From contig JAMWET010002907.1 of NCBI GenBank assembly GCA_024036415.1, positions 316,001 to 380,000 on the forward strand: DNA of 64,000 nt, in the 5' to 3' direction. The notes beneath the pieces were generated by a model. That model was not told where the DNA came from. It ran no database searches and saw nothing but the letters and a program-made list of their open reading frames with translations. Below are positions 57,201 to 64,000 of the stretch, one piece after another; the stretch's first letter is position 1; every line of letters starts with the position of its first letter. A program made the translations under genes and the position numbers. This DNA comes from Prochilodus magdalenae. Its lineage: Eukaryota > Chordata > Actinopteri > Characiformes > Prochilodontidae.

Positions 57201-60200
57201 CATGAAATAAGTCGTTTGGGCAGCCCTGGTCAAAAGACATGTTCAGTTCAAGTGAACACGTCCTCTACCTGCACATTTTAATGCACAATCACTGTTTATT
57301 TACTTTCAATAAACATTTATTCATTCATTTTCTAGCTGCTTATGATTCTGTGTTGATGGACAGATGGTGAAGTGCGCTGAGCTAAAAGCAAAGCGATGCT
57401 TGGTAATCAGACTGGTAGTACAAAGCACAGCAGCAACAAGATCAAAGCAGACATAACCAAGGGGCAAGGCCAGAGTCAGAGAAAGACAACAGGCAGAGGT
57501 CAAAACCAGGCAAACAACCAGACCAGCAACAGTACCAATAGGACAAAGAAAGAAGAGTAAACCAGAAAGTCAAAATAGAGTCAAACCAGTGACGCTAACA
57601 AGAATAACGCTTAGGGAGAAACACTCAGTAGGCACAGAGTCGCAATACTTCGCAATGGGTCAGTGTGAGAGGAGCATTTATACAGACAGACTAAATTAAC
57701 AACAGGTGTGATCAATACTTGGGAGTCTCTGAGCTAGACAATGGAAAAGAATTGGGAGATGGCGGACATGTGAAAGTGACGTCATCGGGTGGTGGGTTAT
57801 GGGAAATGAAGACCGGGAGATCGGAGGTGAGAAGAGAACCAGAGTCAATCCCAGCACTCACTGACCGGAAAGCAGAGGGCAGAATTGAATGATTTAAAGA
57901 AAGAAGAAATACAAGTTAAAACATGACTTGTGTTAAACGTATATGTTTTAGACACATTTCATGTTTCATTTTTGGTGAAATTAATAAATGTAGTAAATAA
58001 ACAGAAAGATAAACTGTACACTAAAATTGAAAGAGAATAGCATATTTAAGTTTGTTCCCTGTAGATGTGTTAACTTTTAAGCTGACTATGACCTTTGCAT
58101 ATGACAGTATTCGTGTAATTTAACATACATAAAATGCCTGAACTTGAACTGCTGGAGTGAGCAGACAGAGCTGGGAGAGTTTCTGTGCACTGCATGGCTG
58201 CGCCTGGCCAGGGCAATTACTGAAATCATAGTATCTCGTCTAAAACGGAATGACAGCAGTCTCTTTACTCAGAGCACAGTGCACAACCAGAGAGAGAGAC
58301 GGGGAGAAGGAAATGGAGAGAGAAGAGTGATGCCTGCAGCTTTCTGTGCTTCAAAGAGTTTAGGACTAACGCGAGAAATGCAGAACCGAATAAAAGTCAG
58401 GTTTGATGTGTCACGACCTCTGGCTCCCATAAGACTGTCTTACGGAGCATGACAGTGACTAACTGTGGAGCAGCTTAGTCACGTTTGCTGTCCCGTAGGG
58501 TACTCGACATCGGCACTCCAGCTCTTTTGAACCTAATCACCACCCACCACATCGGTAATACACTCCCAGTTTCCACAGGCAATCATTTTGGTGCTGCAGC
58601 TTCAGAAGAACAACTTTGGTAAGACACTCCTTCAAGTCTGTCTCAGGCTAAGATCTGACTTGCTAGTAGGTGACGGTAGGGCTGATGGTAAGGTCCATAA
58701 TTATTAGATCAACTTCACAATCTGAAAGAGTGCAACTTTCACCTCGCATGAGCTTTCTTCTGCTCCCTCGCTCTCCAATTCAAACACTCTACAGGTGTTA
58801 CAGCTGATAAGCCCGGTGACCATCTACCTCAAGGCTCCTCCTCTTTCCCTTCCGTCTGGCCTGTCAGACCAAGTTGGACCTGATCTCTGTGTAGCTGCTA
58901 GTCTTCGTTGAGTCTTCTCTGCCTTCTATGGTGGTATGTAAAGCCTTGTGCTAAAGGATTGGATGCTGTAAAAGGTGTAGCCTGCATTGAATGGATGGGG
59001 GAGGATAAAGAGTGGTTGAACAGACGTACAGAGGGATGGACGGATGAAGCAACGGATGGATAAGCCAATGCGCAAATGAAGGAACAGATGAAGGAACAAT
59101 CCTGGTGTATGGATACAGGAACGTATGGGTGACGGTTGTGCTGGTTAGCTTTAGCTCGCTAGGTTTCTCTGACTCTGAAACTGTTCCGTGTGGGCGGGCG
59201 AAGATGACTTAGACCAATCAAAAGCAAGCCCATGTGCTATGACATCACAAGCACTACTGACTGGATCTCTGGAGCACTACATACAGCATTCAAGCCTCAA
59301 ACCAGAAATAAAGGGATCTGGTTGCCCAAAAAAATATAGGCCTGGATCACTGTGTTCGTTTCACAGTGACAATCACAGGAATCTCTTTCCTGCAAGTCAT
59401 CCAGCCGTATGCAATGGCTGAGGTTATGAATCTGCGTTATATGATCACTGATTTCAAATGCCTATTCTGCAACCGTTCAATGGGTGTGGTTTTTTTTAGT
59501 TTAGTACAGGAAGATGAAATAATGTATGGAAATCGACAGCACAATATAGATCTACAGGTGTCCCAAACTGCCTCCCAATGTACAGCAAATAAGTCATTAT
59601 ACTGAAGCTCCAGAGGCTGAACTGAACTGACCATCGACATTCAACACATTGGCTTTAGCACGAACACTAAAGTTGAAAATGCTTAAGATCGTTCACCATA
59701 AAACGAACCCTCAGCCTGGTGCAGGAGGGCCACGACTTGAAGATGCAACCACAAAGCTTTCATAGCGGAGTATAACAGATTTTCATCCCTGTGGTCTCAA
59801 ACAAAACCCCCACTGTTAAATCAACACCTATCGCATTAGACTGGTCTCCAGTGTGCGCTGTGCAGTTACACCCGGCTCACTGAAGGTGTTCATTTATCAC
59901 TGGCGATTGTGCTGCAAGGTGGACGGTCTGGCCCAACAGAAGGGAAGAAAATCTCCAGAAATTTATATTAGCAGCATGAATCACTGAACAAGGTGTGTCT
60001 AACAGGCTGAAGGACTACAAAGCTCATCAACCATCAGCTGATGCAATACCGGCATCAAGTATATATTTTTCTGTTGGAAGTAAGGCATGCTGGGATAACA
60101 AGGCCACTGCCAAATGGAAAGAAATCATCTTCAAACCCAGCATATTTCTAAAATGTCAGAAATGGATGTTCATGTGGCTGCATATGTAAAGCAATCAGCT

Positions 60201-63200
60201 ATTTATCAGCGATAGTGCTTATCAATGAACAGCATCAACTGGACAATTCTAATAGTCATCGTAAAACACATTGTGACCATGCGACTGCAGAACAGATTAT
60301 TTAGCACATGGGAACTTAGTGTTAGAACTAACAAGCACCTTGCTGTGCTGGACTTGAACCGTACTTTTCTGCTTAAGCCCCTCATAGACTTCATTTGAAA
60401 CAATGTGTGGTTTACTCTCATTCCCAGTGTTGCACGTACAATATGTGAAGCTGTAATGACAAATCTGCATAACCATATGCAGCATTACAAAGAAATGAGT
60501 GTCTAGATATTCAGATTTTTACTTCCTGTCTACTTATAGCAATCCTGTTACACAATTTACTCCAGATTTATCGCTTCTCACACCGTCATCATGACATCAT
60601 ACTTTAGGACAGTTTAACAAGACAGTAAATGAACCCAAATTGGACTTTTTTGATCTGCTGTCCCTGGCCCAATGTTAAGACCCACCGTAGGTGATCTTAA
60701 TCTGATACACCTTCTCTCAAATTCAGTAAATATTTCCTCAGTTTTATGTGCATGCTAGAAATGAGTGCACACCATCTGTTGGCACACAGCCACGGCTCTG
60801 TAAATGGGAAATAAACAACGTGACTTGGGTCCAGCTACCCAACAATCGTCCAGCTAATCAGTAACAGGTGGTGTGTATGCTTGTGCACAGGACAGAAGGA
60901 AGTGTTAGACTATGTGCTAAACTCCTTGTTAAAAGAAGAGATGGCCGAGAAACAGCCAAAGAGGAGAAGGTCTGAAGAACAAGGATTGAGAAAGAAGTTC
61001 TTATATAAGGAAAGGATGAAGAGCTGCGTTAACATCGGCAAGGCGTTTCAAGGTGGGGAGACCTACAAGAGTTTTCCAATAGGCTGATGTCTTAACTGAA
61101 TTTTCACATTCCACCTTAAAAGACTCTGAATTCAAAAGTTCAAACAAGAAGCTAGGGGCCAAGGTGCTAGCATGGAACTGTGGCCCATTTAAGGTGGAAC
61201 TGGGAAATTCAAACAGGAAGCTGAAGTGTCTGAATGTAGCCTAACTGTTGGACCATTTAAGGTATGACAGGAAAATCTGAACAAGAAGCTGGCAAAAAAA
61301 GGAGCTGATATTAGCTTAATGGAGAGTTGATGGAGATTGCTGGACATTAACTTACTTCTGCAGATTTGCAGAACCAATAGGTTACTATTGTTTTGTCCTA
61401 TTTGCTAATGCAGTTTTAGCAACAGTGTGTCTGTTGTATGTAAGGCTATATAATGGTATCTGTCCATACAACGGAAGGGGTTTGCTAACCCAGTGTCAAT
61501 GGCCTTGGGATTGTGCATCAATGCATTTGTGGGGCAGAGCTTCATAGAAGCACTGGAGGGAGGGCTATATTTGTATTTTTGCTGAGATCAGACATTAATA
61601 ATGATTCTTCAATATCATATACTTCACCTTTCAGTGCACTATTTAACATCATCATAATCATCATAATGAAGGAAATTAGTTACCAAATTATGGATTTCAA
61701 GTAAAGGTGGAGTATCCTATTGGTCTGTTTGCCATTTCCACACATTTTAAAGGTCAGCTGACATGAAATTATGCTCACTGCATGCTCAAACATTATCAGC
61801 CAATGAAGCCAGGGTCAGACTCTTAAGAGAAGCATTTCAGGAACCTTCCTTCTGTCTGCACACGGTGACCCAACGGAATCCACAGTGCATATCTGATCCA
61901 CCTCAAACGGGCATTGAAATTGGTTGTGGGCAGACATCTAACCCCTTCTGAACACCACTGCCCCCCACCTCCTTCGGTATTTGACCCCTGCAGGTCATGA
62001 ATTCCAATTGCCGCTTCCTGTCTGATCCCATTACACAGAGGGGGGAGAGGAAGAATGTGATTCATAGCAGGTGGGCTGAAGGGAGCGCACCGGCCACGTC
62101 ACCATCAGCCAGCATCAGCACCGCTCAGACCGGGAATCAGAACATCATCTGCTAACCGTACAGAATAACAGATCATCTCAGCAAAATGAGCCCTTTTAGG
62201 AGCGCAAAGAGACGGTAATGATCAGGATATGAGGTGCATATAAAAAGGGCTACAGTCAAGAAACAGCAGTCTCAGCAAAATGAGCCCTTTTAACCGGTTA
62301 TTACGTTTGGGCCTTAATACTAGACATTATTCAGTATCTGCTTTGAAATTAGATATGTAAATGAAATGTACATAAGATGAAGCTCATTTCAGCCAAATTA
62401 GCTCATCTAAACCCTTAAACTGACCTAGTTAATTAAGACGTATCCAGTAGTGAATCTTAAAGCTCATCCATTACATATTATACACTATTCACTATAATGT
62501 CTTCTGTCAGTACTGAAATAGAGAGAAGTTAAAGTGTGGGCTGGCCGACAGATCCTTAAGATTTAAAGGGATAAGAAAGCTGTGACGATGAGTATTTGAG
62601 GCATATCTAAAAATAATGCAAAATAAAAGCATACAAATATGATTATTTAACCCCTTAAGCTGAAATCTTAATACACAATAAACACTATAAATAATTCATA
62701 CTTATACTCTGACATGATTCTGTAAGCCATGCATTTGGGAATAAGAATCTGACCATCAGGATTTAGACAGATAAAAACCCAGAGATGTTGATGATGAGGA
62801 TTTAAGGTGTGCAGGATCGAAGGACAACCTCAGTAATATCAGCCATTTAACCCCTTAAGCTCCAGCCTTATTATTACTATATACCATAAGGCTTTTACAC
62901 AGTAAATACTATCAATTATTCAGCATGTACTTTTACACTGCTCTGTAAGTGATTTGGCTATAGGAGTGAGGAACTGACGTCTGACAGGTCATTAGGGCTT
63001 GAAGGGATAAGAACGCTCAGAGATGTTGATGATAAAGATTTGGGGTGTGGGGCTGTGGAACAGGAGAAGACGCCGAGGCCTGCGGGTTGGAAATGAGCAC
63101 AGTCAATGATGCTGCCGTTAAAAGAAACAGGCCTCTTTCGTTCTCTGTACATCCCGTCAATCAGCCTAAAGATTCTCATCACCACCCCCCACCCTCCAGA

Positions 63201-63596
63201 CCACAGGCGCAATTGATCCCAAGCTTCTTACAAACCAACAGCACCAAAACACCAGCTGTCACCGTCTCCTCAGCTTCTCACCTGAGTCCTTGGCACCTGC
63301 GGGAACAGATTCAAGGTGGTGGGTCTTTTGGGCCGGTACGTATCCATGGCGACGAGGGCGGGGGGGTCCGGGTCCCTCAGCGCTGGCTCTGCGTCGGGCC
63401 GCCCTGCTGCCCGCTCTTCCTCTTTGCGCTCATCGATGAGCAGCAGCAGCCTCTCCCTCTCGTCCTCCGCTTCTTCCTGGGTCCCTCCTCCCTCCGCATC
63501 TATCAGGTCCAGCTGGAGCATCTCGGCCTGCAGCTCCACCGCCCCCCTCCGACGAGCCCAATCCGGGCTGCCATTGGATGCCTCGGTCACATGAGC
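40813..63596 (-). CDS. mapk8ip1: MAPK8IP1 (JIP1/IB1) JNK scaffold, all but the N-terminal exon(s)
   Basis: JIP1 assembles MLK, MKK7 and JNK and links cargo to kinesin-1 light chains in the cytoplasm. Ten coding exons in transcript order: 63596-63282, 51525-51444, 50375-49380, 49123-49048, 48581-48412, 48283-48180, 46105-45989, 43233-43163, 41898-41800, 40885-40813. They give 2,103 bases in frame (700 residues and TGA). Order of parts: [12 protein letters not shown] helix ([12 protein letters not shown]), JNK-binding motif [11 protein letters not shown], a long acidic/Ser-rich middle, [19 protein letters not shown]3, PTB and the C-terminal kinesin tail. One intron (49,047 to 48,582) needs a GC donor. 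The middle is longer than in the 711-residue human protein. The first roughly 80 residues lie right of the window. Fish have two JIP1 paralogues; I cannot say which this is. Confidence 0.95.
41079..41553 (-). mobile_element. Tc1/mariner-like element, copy 4 (truncated)
   Basis: Keeps the first-Asp block in antisense (TCGTCACCAAAGATGATCAG) and a clear terminal inverted repeat on the right (CTTCTGGGTGTAGC..., ATTCTTTTGATGATGAGTGT). It stops abruptly on the left before the transposase C-terminus. It lies between the last two mapk8ip1 exons. Confidence 0.78.
43528..43780. mobile_element. Possible old relative of the TA MITE
   Basis: TGCTGTCCAAAACAAAAACATGTATCTC closely follows the terminal repeat of the MITE at 30,918; within it TGCTGTCC and CATGTATCTC are identical. 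No matching right terminus is seen, so only one end is supported. Confidence 0.35.
46575..47395 (-). mobile_element. Tc1/mariner-like element, copy 5, keeps the N-terminal DNA-binding region
   Basis: The left edge carries a terminal repeat (CACTCGTTGTTAAAAGAATAGC). In contrast to the other copies, the catalytic block is missing, but about 310 bp at 47,027-47,335 are present that the others lack. On the minus strand this extra piece holds [16 protein letters not shown], like the helix-turn-helix/linker of Tc1-type transposases. Confidence 0.72.
47648..47880. repeat. Degenerate GGTGGTTGCTA-type minisatellite
   Basis: Repeated variants of AGGTGGTTGCTAA and AAGGTGTTGCCA spaced about 15 to 40 bp, a pattern common in fish introns. 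It lies between mapk8ip1 exons. Confidence 0.7.
48412..49123 (-). CDS. mapk8ip1: mapk8ip1 SH3-domain exons (49048-49123 and 48412-48581)
   Basis: The first exon encodes [20 protein letters not shown] then AVF; the second encodes [38 protein letters not shown] and KVTKDMRPK, together the SH3 domain through which JIP1 dimerises. In-frame joining requires the donor after TTCAG at base 49,048, where the intron begins GC, not GT. The next GT, four bases on, would shift the frame. Confidence 0.9.
49045..49050 (-). other. mapk8ip1: Inferred GC splice donor of mapk8ip1
   Basis: The exon ends TTCAG and the intron starts GCAGGT on the minus strand. Phase 2 at this point is forced by the next exon, which starts A-TTC-ATC-CCA. 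All other donors reconstructed in the window are GT. Confidence 0.75.
49380..50375 (-). CDS. mapk8ip1: mapk8ip1 large central exon, acidic and Ser/Thr-rich
   Basis: This 996-base exon (about 332 residues) forms the flexible middle of JIP1. Conserved islands include [58 protein letters not shown] and a strongly acidic [16 protein letters not shown], ending [15 protein letters not shown] before the SH3 exons. Many Ser-Pro/Thr-Pro sites fit JNK phosphorylation, as known for the family. It is clearly longer than the mammalian counterpart. Confidence 0.92.
50780..51041. mobile_element. TA MITE, second intact copy
   Basis: Same family as 30,918-31,165: ends TCGTCGCTG...CTGTCC and GGACAGCGACGA, internal TCATTTGATCACATGAG-like, GGAAAGACGTCTGGTTCCAT, and CTCTCCTGTAAAGTTG. 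It is inserted in a TA-rich run and its left end carries a small extra GCG. It lies in a mapk8ip1 intron. Confidence 0.9.
51444..51525 (-). CDS. mapk8ip1: mapk8ip1 small exon after the JNK-binding domain
   Basis: This 82-base exon encodes [20 protein letters not shown] followed by SSSPHIK, aligning with the DTLNNNSLGKK segment of mammalian JIP1. It starts in phase 0 and ends with one base, joining the large exon's first two bases. The clean AG acceptor and the GTAAGC donor support both edges. Confidence 0.9.
52490..52986 (+). mobile_element. Tc1/mariner-like element, copy 6 (truncated)
   Basis: The left part ATCAATCAACAGGAATGAAAC and GGCAGGTTTGACATCG matches the terminal half of copies 4 and 7, then ATCTTCAGTGATGAGTCCCG gives the first-Asp block. 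It ends inside the transposase C-terminal part at GGACAGATTACCGCAGGACA. It lies in the large mapk8ip1 intron. Confidence 0.78.
53775..54200 (+). mobile_element. TGTCACG-type dispersed repeat, plus-strand copy
   Basis: Begins GTGTCACGCTTCCGTCTGAC and continues with CATTTCCCAGAGCC, GCCAATCAAAGAGC, CTTTATAAACTGCTC and CTTACCGAGTCTTTGTTTC. The same ordered landmarks occur reversed at 34,286-34,705 and 57,370-57,850. Class unknown. Confidence 0.5.
54607..54905 (+). mobile_element. tRNA-derived SINE
   Basis: The head has a good Pol III B box (GGTTCGATTCC, about 54,671-54,681) preceded by a weaker A-box-like region in GGGCTGGAGGTTAGGG. A core follows with TGCCCTTGAGCAAGGCACC and CTGCCCACCGCTCC, then a tail AAATGCAGAGACTAAATTTC ending near ATTAAAATCTTGTAAATT. 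No intact cloverleaf is evident, so it is not called a tRNA gene. Confidence 0.8.
55030..55320 (+). repeat. Repeat paired with 60,780-61,080, copy 1
   Basis: Colinear with the second copy: CTAATCAGTAACAGG-like, GAACTCCTTGTCAAGA, GAGATGGCTGAGAA, CCAAAGAGGAGAAG, TCTGAAGAA and AAGAAGTTCTTA. In this copy the frame is broken by stops. Probably fragments of one transposon-encoded gene. Confidence 0.65.
56189..56983 (+). mobile_element. Tc1/mariner-like element, copy 7, both terminal repeats kept
   Basis: Imperfect terminal inverted repeats of about 40 bp (TATACTCATCATCC...TAGCTGTACCCAGAAGGA against the right end's CTCCTTCTGTGTGCAGC...ATGAGTGTATA), about 795 bp in all. Inside, the frame gives [20 protein letters not shown] with [11 protein letters not shown], then jumps to the C-terminal IRNLYSS-like end. 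The second Asp and Glu of the DDE triad are absent, so it cannot encode active transposase. This is the best structural reference for the family here. Confidence 0.87.
57370..57850 (-). mobile_element. TGTCACG-type dispersed repeat, minus-strand copy
   Basis: On the minus strand GGTTCTCTTCTCACCTCCGA..., CATTTCCCATAACCCACCAC, CATGTCCGCCATCTCCC and a Pro/Ser-rich-looking polypyrimidine stretch follow the order of the other two copies. The terminus itself is not clear. Confidence 0.4.
60780..61087 (+). repeat. Repeat paired with 55,030-55,320, with a short open frame
   Basis: The open copy encodes [20 protein letters not shown] then [15 protein letters not shown]. The basic start plus a VNIGxAFQRW-like block resembles short proteins encoded by repeated elements in fish genomes, as far as I recall. 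It is not evidence of a host gene. Confidence 0.5.
62150..63060. repeat. Degenerate tandem repeat beside the mapk8ip1 JNK-binding exon
   Basis: Related units each carry GATGATGAGGATTTAAGGTG-like (about 62,216, 62,584, 62,790, 63,028), TTTAACCCCTTAAGCTG-like and CACTAT/TTATTCA blocks. TCTCAGCAAAATGAGCCCTT occurs twice exactly (about 62,176 and 62,271). Spacing is uneven (about 200 to 370 bp). Confidence 0.7.
63282..63596 (-). CDS. mapk8ip1: mapk8ip1 exon with the JNK-binding domain
   Basis: This 315-base exon in phase 0 starts [13 protein letters not shown] and contains [14 protein letters not shown], an acidic Glu/Asp/Arg run, then [21 protein letters not shown] at its 3' end. [11 protein letters not shown] is the D-site that docks JNK and is identical to the mammalian motif, so JNK binding should be intact. 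The donor CAG/GTGAG and acceptor CTCTCCCAG are both clean. The next exon lies 11.8 kb downstream. Confidence 0.93.
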
Positions 63597-63764
63597 CTGG
63601 GAGAGAGGAGAGGAGCAGGCACCAGAGCAGTTAGGAGGGGGCTGCAGTCAGACTCAGCCACAGCCAATCAGAGCTCGCCGATGACATCACCCTGTGACTC
63701 TTTGCCTCAGTGGCTGCTGTGAGGGGAAGCTGATTCAATCAGGACAATGAGCTGCAGCCACACA

Positions 63765-64000
63765 AACGCTACCAACATGGATAGTCACAATAACAACAAT
63801 AATGATAGTAACAGCAATAACAATATTAACAACACCCACAACAATAATAATACTCACTATTATTGTTGTTGTCATGGTTACTAGTAATAATAATAACTTG
63901 ATATGATACTAAATGATAACAGGCCTTACCGTCACCTGTGACTGAATAACAACAGTCATAGCAACAATAACAACAACAATAACAACAACAGACAATACTG
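63765..64000. repeat. Imperfect AAC/AAT trinucleotide tract at the right edge
   Basis: AACAAT/AACAAC units broken by unique bases. ACAACAATAATAATACTCAC then TATTATTGTTGTTGT at about 63,838-63,873 can fold back on itself. Confidence 0.85.

Noticed and set aside
63045..63722. A 225-codon plus-strand open frame near the right edge.
   Set aside because: It is the antisense shadow of the GC-rich mapk8ip1 JNK-binding exon; the minus strand encodes a recognised protein with correct splice sites.

Overview
This window is vertebrate nuclear DNA, almost certainly from a teleost fish. It holds multi-exon genes with GT-AG introns, Kozak-context starts, long (TCTA)n/(CA)n microsatellites and many fish-type DNA transposons (hAT and Tc1/mariner MITEs, a tRNA-derived SINE). 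One repeat at about 28,225-28,620 looks to me like a family common in otophysan fishes (characins, catfishes); that narrowing is from memory and is inference. There is no bacterial, viral or CRISPR content.

Three protein-coding genes can be rebuilt exon by exon, with reading phase agreeing at every junction. (1) ckap5 (ch-TOG/XMAP215) runs on the minus strand from a GC-rich untranslated first exon at about 27,899-28,060, through the start codon at 22,895-22,897, to the left edge. 29 coding exons give 1,246 codons: TOG1-TOG4 and the beginning of TOG5. The rest lies left of base 1. (2) cstpp1 (C11orf49) is on the plus strand, complete: 9 coding exons from 30,176 to 36,053, 327 residues, with a polyadenylation signal at about 36,678. 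(3) mapk8ip1 (JIP1) is on the minus strand, with its stop at 40,813-40,815 and ten coding exons (700 residues) up to 63,596. The first exon(s) lie right of the window. ckap5 and cstpp1 are head to head about 2.1 kb apart. cstpp1 and mapk8ip1 are tail to tail. The trio matches human 11p11.2 in a compressed form.

Functionally, two of the three genes concern microtubules directly (CKAP5 polymerises tubulin; CSTPP1 supports the tubulin polyglutamylase complex at centriolar satellites). JIP1 is a JNK scaffold that also links cargo to kinesin-1, so the cluster has a loose cytoskeletal theme, but the linkage looks like inherited synteny, not an operon-like unit.

Introns and spacers are dominated by mobile elements. 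Three hAT-type non-autonomous elements have exact 8-bp target duplications (1,094-2,017; 4,774-5,646; 17,547-18,708). Seven copies of one Tc1/mariner-like element are present, most lacking the same catalytic core segment. A 250-bp TA-inserting MITE is nested in one of them. There are further nested insertions, a SINE, a roughly 960-bp tetranucleotide tract and several degenerate tandem repeats. I found no new protein system. The most interesting points are a Tyr-to-Phe change in the kinesin-binding tail of JIP1, a GC-AG intron in mapk8ip1, and the layered transposon nests.
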